Source: Cervus elaphus
Lineage: Eukaryota > Chordata > Mammalia > Artiodactyla > Cervidae
Length of the DNA stretch: 64,000 nt
Direction of reading: 5' to 3'
NCBI RefSeq assembly: GCF_910594005.1
Contig: NC_057834.1
Coordinates: forward strand, 107,535,650 to 107,599,649
Below the pieces are notes generated by a model. It was not told the DNA's origin. It did no database searches and was given only the letters and a program-made list of their open reading frames with translations. This document shows, piece after piece, positions 32,373-42,157 of the stretch (positions are counted from its first letter, which is position 1; each line of letters starts with the position of its first letter). Made by a program: the position numbers and the translations under genes.

Positions 32373-32554
32373 CCTGTTTTTTTTCCCTTCATTTTTGAGA
32401 CCAGATTTCATCTCTCTATAGTATCTGTCTGAACGTCTATAGTATCTATAGTAGAGTATCTGTCTGAATTTCTGTAAAAATGGAACCTGATATCATATCC
32501 TCCAGGATTATGATTACCTACTATAATGTTAGAATTAAACTCCAAGCATGCTTT
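32373..32554. repeat. imperfect short direct repeats
   Basis: Between about 32415 and 32475 the unit ctatagtatctgtctgaa recurs in altered form (ctatagtatctatagtagag, gtatctgtctgaatttctg). Otherwise nothing is recognised. Confidence 0.5.
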
Positions 32555-32705
32555 CTTATTCATTCATTTAATACATTTATATTGAATATTCATCTACTTT
32601 TCCCAGACACAAGGTCCCGAGAGTGGAGCAATGACAAAGGCAGCCATTTTCTTCTCATGGAGTTTTCAGTGTAGTCTGGAGAGGAAAGCAGGAAACTTAA
32701 TATAT

Positions 32706-32734
32706 AATTGTTGTATAAGAGTTATACAACAATT
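32706..32734. repeat. perfect inverted repeat (hairpin)
   Basis: The 12-bp arm aattgttgtata at 32706-32717 is repeated inverted as tatacaacaatt at 32723-32734. The loop is 5 bases. Confidence 0.95.
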
Positions 32735-32764
32735 GGTTTATTACAATGGCAGTAAATACTATAG

Positions 32765-32870
32765 TAATGATAGCTAACACCTCAATTAAACTTACTTTGT
32801 GCCAGGGATTATTCTGAGTACCATATATTCATACAGTTTTACTCGTTTATTTCTTACATGCCAGTGAGGG
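32765..32870 (-). mobile_element. MIR SINE fragment
   Basis: actttgtgccagggattatt and ccatatattcatacagtttt in reverse MIR order, inside the L2. Confidence 0.6.
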
Positions 32871-32984
32871 AAGTGAAGAAATCTGCGAAGGCTTCCTGAA
32901 GGAAGTGTCAGCTTATTCTGGAAACAGGAAGAGTTAATTCTGTTGAGGAGGGGAAGGAAGATCAGGAGTTTGAGTCTAGGGTGG

Positions 32985-33305
32985 TGAGGTCCATGTATTC
33001 ACTAGCCACATGAAGCTTTAGAGTACTTGAAATGAGGTTAGGCTGAATTGAGGTGTGATATGAGTGTAAAATACATTCTGGGTTTCAAAGACAGTATAGG
33101 AAAAAATACAGTAAAATATCTTATTAATTTTTGTATTGATTACATGTTGACAAGATGCTATTTTGGCTATAATGGGTTAAATCAAATCTATTAGTAGAAC
33201 TAATTTTGCCTATTTCTTTCTACTTTTGTTTTAATGTGGCCACCAGAAAATTTTAAATTATATGTGCAGCTGATATTATATTTTGATCAGACAGTGCTGC
33301 TGTAG
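32985..33305. mobile_element. hAT-Charlie-like relic (MER3-related type)
   Basis: cactagccacatgaagcttt, gtacttgaaatgaggttagg, ttgattacatgttgacaaga and tttaatgtggccaccagaaa match a familiar non-autonomous DNA transposon. I am unsure of the exact family name. Confidence 0.65.
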
Positions 33306-33634
33306 AAGCCTGGGGTGTGTGAGGGAGCAGGGGCATCAGGGAAACTAGAGCCTGGAGGAGACATGGAGAATGATGGGGAAAGAGAAAGAAGGATGCTGAG
33401 GCAAATGTAAACAGCTCACCGTCTGTCCTGCAGGTTAGAAAAAGTAATTACAACCTGTATAAACTATCTGAGATGGTTGGCCTGACTAACCTACTGGAAA
33501 CTGTCTTTCAGAACCAGCTCCAGCTGTGAGCTAGATTAACACTATTCTTAGACTTGGTATTGTAGATGGAAGAGGCCAGAACAGGACAAAAAAGTAAAGA
33601 AAAATGGAGGGACATCTTAGGGTAAAAGTCAAGC
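33306..33634. other. no recognised feature
   Basis: Unique-looking sequence. No exon called. Confidence 0.4.
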
Positions 33635-34135
33635 CCTATGAATGGTCCCTCAACCCCAACCCTATAACATCTTCCTGCCTGCCCCTTACCTCTCTGTCCT
33701 CAATCTCCTACTCAACTCTTTCCACACCCCACCCCACCCAGTTACACTCATCTCTCCGTGGGGCCTCGGGTATGCTAGGTATGCTCCTACCTCAGGACTT
33801 TTGCTCCAGCTGTTCCCCTTACCTGAAAATTCTCCTCTCTGCCATCACATGGTTGCCTCCCTTAACTCTTGGTTCAAATGTCACCTTCCCAACAAGGCCG
33901 ACCTTGACCATCTTGTTTACAATTGTACTCAAAATGGCACTCCTTTACCTTACTTGTTTTTTTTTCCCCCATAGGATTTATAATTTATTTCTAGCATACT
34001 ACTTTCCTAAGTTTATTGTTAATCTGACTACTAGAAAGCATTCTCCCTAAGATATTGACGCCAGTTTTATTTCCCTCATTATCCCCAATACGCAGCTGGT
34101 ATCTGGCATAGAGTAGCTCCTTGATGAACAGGTTT
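33635..34135 (+). mobile_element. L2 LINE 3' region
   Basis: Long, clear L2: ctacctcaggacttttgctc, tggttcaaatgtcaccttcc, aacaaggccgaccttgacca, ctagaaagcattctccctaa and catagagtagctccttgatg. The two overlapping plus-strand frames of 110-148 codons here are L2 remnants. Confidence 0.88.
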
Positions 34136-34537
34136 GCAGTAAGTGTCAGTGGCACTGATTAATGCACTACTGGCTGTTGAATAGGAATCCTCCATGCACT
34201 CTCCTCTCCTGAAGAAAACAACTTTTTTCTCCCTTTCTTGGAGGTGGACTTGATTAACATTGCTTTCCACTCAGATTTTACTCCTCAGGGTTCTGCCCTA
34301 TTCTGGATCCCAGTTCTACCCTGGAAAGGGTAGAGAAATGGCTGCTGCTACCAGACAGCTTTGGGGGCTGGGAGCTGGGATTCCTGGTACCCTCCTGGCT
34401 TTGCCCAAGTGCAGATCCCCTCCTCCCCTGCCTGTTTCCTTAGCTGTCAGGGGTTCCCAGCTCTGTGGGAGGCTGAACAAGGTACTTGGTGGATCATGGA
34501 GGAAAAGGAGGGATTCAGTTGTCCCATCCTGGGCAGT
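34136..34537. other. no recognised feature
   Basis: GC rises to the right, towards the CpG island. I call no gene. Confidence 0.4.
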
Positions 34538-34795
34538 GGTTTTCAAGCCTGGGTCAGGGGACCAGATATATCAACATCATCTGGGAACTTAATAGAAACA
34601 TAGCCTATGGCCTCCAACCTAAACCCACCAGTCAGAAACAGGAGTGTGGGGTGGAGCGGGCAATGAGGGATTTAACGATAATTAAATCATCGACTTAATT
34701 AAATCGTTCAATTAAATGAATGAACAAAAAAAAAATAAATAAATGAATGAACAAAGCCTCGCGGTGATTCTGATTCACTCAAGTGTGAGAAACCT
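34538..34795 (+). mobile_element. MER5A with an internal expansion
   Basis: cagtggttttcaagcctggg at the left and ctcaagtgtgagaaacc at the right mark a MER5A. An AT-rich array replaces a few bases near its middle-right. Confidence 0.75.
34677..34755. repeat. short AT-rich tandem array
   Basis: The unit aattaaat occurs three times (about 34680, 34697 and 34710). Then aaatgaatgaacaaa occurs twice (34714-34728 and 34741-34755), around an A-rich run. Confidence 0.85.
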
Positions 34796-34869
34796 CGGGC
34801 TGGGGGAAAGGAGGGACTCTGTTAGAAATTTGAAGGCAGGGAGGGACTTAAAAAGTCAGGCCAGAGGAC

Positions 34870-35235
34870 AGGTCCCGCGGGCAGGCTAGCTCAGGGTGGG
34901 TTCCCTGCGCCGGAGGCAGCGCGGGGTGGTCTGACCTGGGAAGTTAAAGGCCAGCGTTGTTCCCAGGTCCTCCACCCCCACCCCAGGAAAGTCCCGCGGC
35001 CTGGCCGTGACCTTCTGACCACGGCCGTCTCCAGGCTGGGCTGTCTGGAGCCCTGAGCGCAGGCGCTGCGCTCCGGTGCGCTCTCTCCACCGCCGTCAGA
35101 CCACCGCCCCTCCCGCTGGGGTCCCCCCGGCCGAGTTCCCGCCGCCGGTGGGCTCTTGGCGTTGGGCTTCAGCCAGTAGGGTCCCTCCCCCTGCCCCCGC
35201 CGCCAGCCACCTCAGGCCCCTCTGGCTGTCTTCTC
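34870..35235. promoter_or_regulatory. CpG island
   Basis: About 365 bp of very GC-rich DNA with roughly 28 CpG dinucleotides counted by eye, while the surrounding window is CpG-poor. It has several CCCGCC/CGCGG blocks but no obvious TATA box. A 106-codon plus frame crossing it (35076-35393) starts at GTG and runs into a T tract, so I do not call a protein. A promoter or first exon on either strand is possible, but the sequence does not show which. Confidence 0.75.
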
Positions 35236-35339
35236 TATCTTTGTTGGAGCTCTGTCTCTATTTTTCTCTCTTCCTGCCCGATTTGTTCTCCTTGCCTCCC
35301 TTTATTTTTCATTCTCATACTTTTTTTTTTTTTTTAAAG

Positions 35340-35412
35340 AGAGTTACTAAGCGCCCACATGTGCCCTGGGTGGTCCTAGGCTCTGGGCAGTGAGCAGTGA
35401 AAACAAGCAAAC
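35340..35412 (-). mobile_element. L2 LINE fragment
   Basis: actaagcgcccacatgtgcc, tcctaggctctgggcagtga and gcagtgaaaacaagcaaacc in reverse L2 order. Confidence 0.55.
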
Positions 35413-35925
35413 CTGTGGGCAGGGAGTTTACTGGGTCCTGAATCCATCTGTCCCCACCTTCCTCTGCTCCCTCAGCACCCCAGCTCTCCCCTGCCTTTTC
35501 AGCACTGGCTGTTCTTCCCTCTACCTCTCCTGGTTGTATCTAAAGGAACTTTTCTTTGGGTCCCATGGTAGGAAAAAAAGCCTACTTCTGCCTATTATAA
35601 AGTTGCAGTTAAAATGGCAATCTTATCTTGAAGGACACTCGTTTCAAATGTTAGCAGCTATGGACACCTCAACCAAATTTAGTTTATTAGCTTCATGCAG
35701 ACAGTCGGATCCTATGAGGTCACCTAGTATCTGCCTATTAATACATTGACCTTTGTGCTAGACACTCATTTATTCGAGAAAATGCATATGTGCATCCAAT
35801 GATGTATTAAAGAACTTAGTCTTTGCTGGAGATTGTTCAGAATGAGCTCTGTCCAATAGATGGTGTTCTTCACAGAGCTCTGAAGAAATTAAAACAATGA
35901 TGCAGAGTGACCAAACAATGCCACA
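35413..35925. other. no recognised feature
   Basis: No named repeat. A 120-codon plus frame starting at TTG or GTG has no recognisable domain. Confidence 0.4.
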
Positions 35926-36075
35926 TTTAACCCTTTCAGCCTCTCTTCTAGGTGACTAGGACTATATAATAATTTGATAGATGTGAAAACTGAGGCTGAG
36001 ACTATGCACCTTGTCCAAGTACCTACAACTGAAAAGCTGCATGACCAAGATTTAACCCCCTGTATGACTGCCTCC
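35926..36075 (-). mobile_element. MIR SINE, diverged
   Basis: gatagatgtgaaaactgagg and accttgtccaagtacctaca suggest a reversed MIR. Confidence 0.55.
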
Positions 36076-36311
36076 CGAGTTGTTTCCCATTAACCTCAAG
36101 GCCAGCTTGGAGGCAAGGCTATCACAAAGAAGAGGGAGGTGAGGAAGGAGGAGTGGAATGGCTCTGGAGAGGAAACTTTTGAGTACTGAACTGAAGTTTG
36201 GGTGATGTTGTGTGTTATTAATGAAGTTTCATGATCTCTCTGGGTCCTCCTTATAGGGAAAATGTAGAGCTTGGCTTTTTAGCTACAAAAGCCTCCTTCA
36301 GGTATAATATG

Positions 36312-36540
36312 TAGGTTAGCACATAGGGTCTGGAGCCAGACTAGCTGGGCTGGAAATTTGCTTCCACTACCGAATTGCTGTGTGATCTTGGACAAGTCAC
36401 TTAAGCTTTCTGGGCCTCAATTTTATCATCTGAAAGATTGCTATAATGGTTACTGCTTCATTGGGCAGATGACAGGGTAAATGGTTTCTAAGGTTAGGAA
36501 GGGTATTTAGCACAAAGTAAGTACCCAGTGAATGTTACCT
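36312..36540 (+). mobile_element. MIR SINE, near full length
   Basis: gggtctggagccagactagc, tgctgtgtgatcttggacaa, tctgggcctcaattttatca and gtacccagtgaatgttacct. Confidence 0.85.
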
Positions 36541-36902
36541 GGTTCTTTTGTTATCCCAGCTCTAAATGGAGGCTTCTGCACCCAGGCCAGGAACCTGTCA
36601 CCCTGTAGCCCAGGCCTAACTCATGCCTGGCTCCTGCCCAGTCTCAGCCCTTTCTTTCTCAAAGAAATGAAAGTTGTGATCCCTAGTCCTGATTGTGAAG
36701 GAACCAGGATATCCTAGGAGTCTTGGAACCTAGTGGATTTTCAGTCTGGCTCACCCACAAAGGAGATAGTTTAGTATAGAAGAGTTAGAAACTTTTCATC
36801 ATTAAATGTATCTGCTTCCACAGAAGTTTTGTGCAAAGCTCAAAGCATGTTACCTTTCTTTCAGTTGGGCTAGACTAGAGTCCAAAGTCAGCGAAGACAG
36901 TT
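36541..36902. other. no recognised feature
   Basis: Nothing named here. Confidence 0.4.
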
Positions 36903-37113
36903 TTGCATGCATGCCTACTCAGTTGTGTCTGACCCTTTGTGACCCCATTGCACCACGCTCCTCTGCCCATGGGAATTCCCAGGCAAGAATACTGGAGCAG
37001 GTTGTCATTTCCTTCTCCATGGGATCTTTCTGACCCAGGGATTGAACCTGCATCTCTTTTGTCTCCTGCATTGGCAGGCAGATTCTTTACCAGCTGACCC
37101 CCGGGGAAGCCCA
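36903..37113 (-). mobile_element. Bov-tA SINE
   Basis: Reversed copy: actcagttgtgtctgaccct to gctgacccccggggaagccc. Confidence 0.94.
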
Positions 37114-37194
37114 GTATTAAATGGTGCCAAAGAGTAGGGCCTTTGCATGGTGGTTGATTGATCATCCTAGTGGGAGGACCTTAACTGGTTTTCA

Positions 37195-37345
37195 GTTTTG
37201 ATTTTCTTTATTTTAAAATGAGCTTGACAGCAGCATCTATCTCATGGCAAATTTGTAGAAATGAAATGAAAAATTGCATACAAGCATTGAACACAGTGGC
37301 TAGCACACAGTAATCCTAGGATGGATATTGGCTATGATCATATTA
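37195..37345 (+). mobile_element. MIR SINE fragment
   Basis: gcatctatctcatggcaaat, then 'gcatacaagcattgaacaca' and gtggctagcacacagtaatc. A further MIR-like piece (tagtttcctcatctaaaaaa) follows at about 37372. Confidence 0.6.
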
Positions 37346-37559
37346 CCTCATGGATTTTGTACTTTGAATTTTAGTTTCCTCATCTAAAAAATGGGAACAA
37401 AAATATTATATATACAGTCTGCCATGTACTGTCTTCCTAAAGGGATAGAGAAGTGTGTGGAACATCATAAACCTTCATGTAAGTATGAGGGAACACTCCC
37501 TGGCATTTTTCCAATGTGTAGCTTGTCTCGCCTTTCCCAGCTCCCAGCCCTGCCAAGCA

Positions 37560-38215
37560 GTCACACAGAGCCACTTAGCATCACCTGCACAGGTGTCTGC
37601 TCTTTCATGCCCCAGCGCCTGTGACCTTTGCACAACTCGATTTCTCTGTCTGGTATGCCCTTTCCCTCATCCTTCAACTTACATACCTCTTGCAGGATGC
37701 CTAAGAAACCTGATTCATTCTCCAAGGCCCAGCTCCCAAGGGTCTCCTCTCTCAAAGCCTCTTAGATCCAACCAGCCAGAGTCAGTCATCCCATCCTTGC
37801 TTTGTAACCCACTGTAACGGTTCAGACTGCCATTATCTTGCATTACAACCATTGTTTAACTTTTCATGTAATGGCAACAGTGATGAAGCGCATAGGCTCT
37901 GGAACCTGAGTTTCAATCCTGACTCTCACACTTTAGTTGTGTTCCCTGGGTAAAGTATAACTTACCTTCTCTGCCCCTTAGTTTCCCTGTCTGCTAAGTA
38001 GGGATGATAATAACACGTCCCTCATATGGTTGTTGTTGAGGTGAGTCACCTTAAACACAAGAGTGGCCGGTGCATAGTAAGTACTGTGTAAATTTCAACT
38101 TTCATTAGTGTTTCTGTCTTTCTTATCTGATGGCAGAGACTGGGACTTTTCCTCAGTGCCTACAATGAGCCCTGGCACACAGGAGGAACTCAGCAAATGA
38201 TTGTTGAAGGAGTGG
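37560..38215 (+). mobile_element. L2 LINE split by MIR
   Basis: tctggtatgccctttccctc, ttctccaaggcccagctccc and ccatccttgctttgtaaccc on the left. On the right is the 3' end (tgatggcagagactgggact, aggaggaactcagcaaatga). The MIR lies between. Confidence 0.72.
37872..38108 (+). mobile_element. MIR SINE, near full length
   Basis: gcataggctctggaacctga, cctgggtaaagtataactta, 'tctgctaagtagggatgata' and gcatagtaagtactgtgtaa. Confidence 0.85.
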
Positions 38216-38615
38216 CTTAGAATCCCATGGTCATGAATTCTTGTGTCTCCATTTAGTCATCTCTGCTCCGCCACCCCTCCACCACCCAGATCCTACCTGC
38301 CCTCCAGTTTTCCTTAGAAGTGGGTCTTTGAAGCTTCTGCTCTCCATTCAGTACCACTACTTTTCTGACTCTGAGTCTTCTTCTCCCACCTGAGCCCACA
38401 GCCCTTCTTCAGACCCCGCCTACCAACACACTCATTGTTCCCTCCATGCAGCCTCTGCTTCTGATCCTGGAGTTTATAGTCTCTACTGAATTAATTAAGA
38501 GGTTTTTAGCCAGGGCTTTCCAGGTCCTCCAGTATTTGGGTCCCCACCACCATGAATTTATCTTCTCAAGAAGGGTTTGCTTGGTTGCTTCTCTGAGCAT
38601 GGTGAAGACCTCACC
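38216..38615. other. no recognised feature
   Basis: Pyrimidine-rich sequence. The 165-codon plus frame starting at ATG 38446 runs into the tetranucleotide repeat and shows no domain. Confidence 0.4.
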
Positions 38616-38822
38616 ATCTTACCATCCAGTCATCTATCCACCTATCCATCTCCCCACTTATCCTCTCACCCAGAGCACCCATACATCTGTTCACCCACCT
38701 ACCACTCATCACCTTTCTATCTGTTATTTATCCATCTTGACCTATCTTCTCACCTACCCACAGACCCACCAACCAACTTACCATCCATCCATCCTTCCAT
38801 TCATCCATCATTTATCCACTAG
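38616..38822. repeat. degenerate (ATCC)n tetranucleotide repeat
   Basis: About 200 bp of atcc/acct/catc units with many substitutions. The most regular part is around 38781-38812. Confidence 0.9.
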
Positions 38823-39004
38823 ATCAATTAACATTCACTATATACTCCCCCCTCCTCCAGTCACTATATGGAATACAGACTTGAACAAGAAGAGCTGGTT
38901 TCCTATTTCATGTAGTAAAAAATCTACCTGGGGAAATTAGAAAACTGAACCACAATTTGTGGCCAAAGGTAGTTTGTGTCATATGGGTGCTATGGTAGGT
39001 TATC

Positions 39005-39150
39005 AGAGTCCATAGATGAGCTTCAGGGATCTGGAATTCTGTGGGTGATAAGGTGTGCATGGCGTCCATTTATATACATGTGCATTTTCAGGGAAGAGGC
39101 TCCATGGCTCTCATGACATTCTCAAAGGGGGTCCATAGGAAGCACTAGAG
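39005..39150. mobile_element. hAT-like DNA transposon relic
   Basis: gatgagcttcagggatctgg, tacatgtgcattttcaggga and acattctcaaagggggtcca. Same family as at 29.7 kb. Confidence 0.55.
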
Positions 39151-39383
39151 GCGGCATAAGGAGAAGTGTGAAGAAGAGGTAGCCCGAGTTCAGGGCCTTG
39201 AGGTGGAGGAAAAGTGGAACTAACGTTTATTTTAGGCCCACTGTATTATGAACTGAATGTTTGTATCCCCTTAAATTCATAGGCTAAAGCCCTAACCCTA
39301 AGGTTACTCATTAGGAGGTAGGGTCTTTGGGAGGAAATTAGGTTTAGATGAGGTAATGAGGGTGGAGCCTCCACGATGGGATT

Positions 39384-39602
39384 GTTATTGTTGTGTTAGT
39401 CACTCAGTCATGTCCCACTCTTTTGAGAACCCATGGACTGTAGCCTGCCAGGCTCTTCTGTTCATGGGATTCTCTAAGCAAGAATACTAGAATGAGTAAC
39501 CATTCCCTTCTCCAGGGAATCTTCCTGACCCAGGGATCAAACCCTGGTCTCCTGCATTGCAGGCAGATTCTTTACCATTTGAGCCACCAGGAAAGCCACT
39601 GT
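39384..39602 (-). mobile_element. Bov-tA SINE
   Basis: Reversed Bov-tA with TSD gatgggatt at 39375-39383 and 39603-39611. Confidence 0.95.
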
Positions 39603-39645
39603 GATGGGATTAGTGATTAGTGACCTTATTTAAAAAAATGAGGAT

Positions 39646-39751
39646 GTTCTTAGTTTGGCGGTAGTATACTAAAATTGCAAGGATACAGAGAGGATTAGCA
39701 TGGCCACTTCCCAAGGTTGACAAACAAATTCATGAAGCGTTCCATATTTTT
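39646..39751 (+). pseudogene. U6 snRNA pseudogene (5' part of a U6/L1 chimera)
   Basis: The segment is collinear with the whole of U6 snRNA. It includes tatactaaaattgcaaggat, acagagaggattagcatggc, ccaaggttgacaaacaaatt and catgaagcgttccatatttt. The 5' end is heavily mutated (gttcttagtttggcggtag). The catalytic ACAGAGA box reads acagaga, as in U6. Other positions differ, including losses around the 5' stem-loop. There is no PSE, proximal TATA or distal element expected upstream of a real U6 gene, because the left side is MLT1. U6 RNA normally pairs with U4 and U2 in the spliceosome. This copy is a retrocopy. Confidence 0.93.
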
Positions 39752-39908
39752 CTGTGATGATCTAAAGGGATGGGATGGTGGGGGTTGGGAGGGAGTTTCA
39801 AGAGGAAGGAGACATACGTATACTAATGGCTGATTCGCATTGTATGGCAGAAGCCAGCACAACATTGTAAAGCAATTATCCTCCAATTAATAAATTTAAG
39901 AAAAAAAA
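39752..39908 (+). mobile_element. L1 3' end fused to the U6 copy
   Basis: Directly after the U6 T-run the text ctgtgatgatctaaagggat, ggcagaagccagcacaacat and agcaattatcctccaattaa is the L1 3' UTR, ending in poly-A. The left flank aaaatgagga and right flank aagaagagga look like one TSD made from MLT1 sequence. The U6 and L1 parts therefore entered together. Confidence 0.88.
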
Positions 39909-40224
39909 GAAGAGGAAGCGACATCTTCCCTCTGCCATGTGAGGATACAGCAGGAAGACAGCCATCTACAAGCAAGGAAGAGCATATCTGTCTGACCATG
40001 GAGACAGACACCCTGATGTCAGACTTCCAAGCCTCCAGCACCATGACAAATAGATGTCTGTTGTTTAAGCCATCCAGTCTTTGGCATTTTGTGATAGTAG
40101 CCTGAGCTGACTAAGGCTCTATGTGCCAGGCACCACTTCTTCTAGTTATGCAAACTTAGACATGTCCTTATCTGGAATATAGGAATGAAAGAGAAATATG
40201 GCCAAGGAAATGAGCTTTCCCTAA

Positions 40225-40410
40225 GCACTGGGCTAGCAGAATCTTCTTAGTGAGCGCTTACAGCAACCTTTCAGATAGGCATATTATCCCTATTTTACAG
40301 AAGAGGAAGCTCAGAGAGATAAAGCAAGGACCACAGTCACACTGTTACATGGGGCACAGAGGATCTGAATCCGGGTCACTGGGGCTCTAGGGCCCAGGAG
40401 CTCTGCCCGC
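40225..40410 (-). mobile_element. MIR SINE
   Basis: agtgagcgcttacagcaacc, ttacagaagaggaagctcag and gatctgaatccgggtcactg. Confidence 0.83.
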
Positions 40411-40974
40411 ACCCCCCAGGCTTGTCTGTGGATCAAGGGTGACCCTGAGTGAGGGAGTGCTTTAGAGCTGTAGAACCCCGCTCAGGCTAAGAGAAGATGC
40501 TGTTGTTGTCTGTGCTTAGAGAAATGTTAAAAGAATTTTACAAGCCTCAGGAATTGCTGTCATTAAATTTTCAACAACCTTTTCCTGCGGATTCTGCCCA
40601 TGGAAAAGGTCAGTGAGTGTTGGTTCTCACCCAGGGAGTGTTATCACAGCGGTTTCCAGGAACAAGGCTGGCACAGGGCAGACACTTAGCAAGTACTCAT
40701 GGGTGGGTCTGTTGACAGAAAAGGGCCCCCAGCCCCGAGCCGACCTCTGTGGCCCCCCTCTGCTGGGGGAGTGGGGGTGGGCAGCAGCCTGCTCCATCAC
40801 AGCTGGCAAAATAGATGTCGCCTTAAAACTGCCCCAGTGCTTGGAACCAGGGGCCCCCCCAGCAGGGTATACCGCCTCTCAGGTCCAGGGGTTTCTGAAA
40901 CTTCAAGAAAGCTTGTGTCCAGGCCAGCTGCCCACCCAGACTCCCTGCCACCACTGCCTTCCCTCACTGAAGGA
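40411..40974. other. no recognised feature
   Basis: GC-rich. Overlapping plus and minus frames (143 and 60 codons) have no recognisable domain, and the longer one runs into the L3/CR1 relic. Confidence 0.4.
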
Positions 40975-41068
40975 GTTCAAGCCCAGGTTGAAAACCCACT
41001 GGACTTCTTGCAAAAAGGAGATTGAACTGAATGACCCTTAAGCTCCCTTCCGGTCACGTAAGACTGGG
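40975..41068 (+). mobile_element. L3/CR1 LINE 3' end
   Basis: gttcaagcccaggttgaaaa, ggagattgaactgaatgacc and aagctcccttccggtcacgt match the CR1/L3 3' end, a very old family. Confidence 0.7.
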
Positions 41069-41179
41069 ATGAATTAAGGGAGAAAATGTTTTTTCAACTA
41101 AAACTGTTTTCTCCTTGAAGGCAGGGACCGTGTAATTTGTTGATTTGGCCTTATAACCAGAGAGACCCTCCCTCACCGT

Positions 41180-41760
41180 CCCCTCAGCCACCACCCTAGT
41201 CTGAGACACGCTGGCAGGACCCTGAACCACTCCTGCTGCTTCCCTTGGTCTCCCTTGACGCAGCTGATCCCGTCCCAGTCAGACTGGCCTTTCTAAATGG
41301 AGCGTATTATACCTCTGGCCTTCTCCGTGCTGAATTACAAAGGCCAGAAGTTTTTACCAACTGCTCCGCATCCTAACTTACCTCTTTACACCCTGTGCCG
41401 GTCCACCTATGCTCTGGCCAGCTCTACACCTCCCCCAGCTCATGTTCTCCTGGGCTGTTTTTCTGCTCCCAGAACTCTCAGATTCCCCAGTAAACTCCTC
41501 TTTAGCCACTCAACAGGGAGCCAACCGTTCCCCTGAAGCCCTAAATCTGAGTAGGTGGCCTTCTCTATGCTCCACAGTACCTGCAGGCTTCTTCACTCTG
41601 TATTGTAATTTTCTGGTCCATTTTCTGTCTCTCCCACCAGCTGTAAGCTCCGGGCAGGCTACATCTGTGATTGCTTGTTTATCATATTCTCAGCGTCCAG
41701 CCTACAAGACCTAAGACCCTCACTCGTACGAGGTGCTTAATAAACACATTTGCATTCCTT
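41180..41760 (+). mobile_element. L2 LINE, diverged
   Basis: ctggccttctccgtgctgaa, accagctgtaagctccgggc, tattctcagcgtccagccta and cgaggtgcttaataaacaca follow L2 order. A small L2-like 3' piece also lies just before it (ttgaaggcagggaccgtgta, 41117). Confidence 0.65.
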
Positions 41761-41967
41761 CGAGCACGGCTCTACTTGGAGGCAAGGTCAGATTCCTTGC
41801 CCCCACGCTTGAGAGGCCTCTCTGCAGAGGCCCCCAATGTGGAAACCATTAGCGCGCCCTCCCCCTGCCCTTAACTGAATTTGCTCGGAAGAGGCAGGAG
41901 CTTTTGGAAGCACCTGAATCCGATTATAGAGCTTGGAAGCAAAGCCAGGCATAATTGGGCTGCCTCA

Positions 41968-41986
41968 CCCACCCCACCCACCCCCC
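41968..41986 (-). repeat. G-quadruplex motif on minus strand
   Basis: C-runs of 3, 4, 3 and 6 are separated by single A's, so the minus strand has four G-runs with one-base loops. Confidence 0.8.
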
Positions 41987-42157
41987 GTTTTTAGCCAGAT
42001 GACCAGCATCCTGCCCCCGCAGGCAGCCCTCCCACCTCTCCGCCAGCCTGTGCTGGCTGTGACCGCTCAGCCACAACTGGATGGGCAGCTGCGGCCGCAT
42101 TTAGAGAGGGTGAGGCAGAGACACTCACTTCAACTCTGACATTCAGTCCGTCTCTGG

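Larger units (their letters stand above)
32555..32960 (-). mobile_element. L2 LINE fragment split by MIR
   Basis: tattcattcatttaatacat, ttctcatggagttttcagtg and, on the far side, 'ggaaggcttcctgaaggaagtg'-like text follow reversed L2. Confidence 0.55.
39242..40109 (+). mobile_element. MLT1-type LTR, split by two insertions
   Basis: TG start tgtattatgaactgaatgtt, tagggtctttgggaggaaat, ccatgtgaggatacagcagg, ttgtttaagccatccagtct and the end cctgagctgactaagg. A Bov-tA and a U6/L1 retrocopy interrupt it, so the LTR itself is roughly 400 bp. Confidence 0.88.

Noticed and set aside
33604..34050. 148-codon plus-strand frame
   Set aside because: Its sequence is L2 LINE 3' region read in frame.
35076..35393. 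105-codon frame across the CpG island
   Set aside because: It starts at GTG and runs out of the island into a T tract and an L2 fragment. An island does not by itself make a protein.
38446..38940. 164-codon frame with ATG
   Set aside because: Half of it is translated (ATCC)n repeat rich in His, Pro, Ser and Thr. No domain.
39646..39751. functional U6 gene
   Set aside because: The 5' third is strongly mutated, no U6 promoter elements lie upstream, and the 3' end is fused to L1.
40613..41041. 142-codon plus-strand frame
   Set aside because: Its end lies in an L3/CR1 LINE relic, and the start is not ATG.
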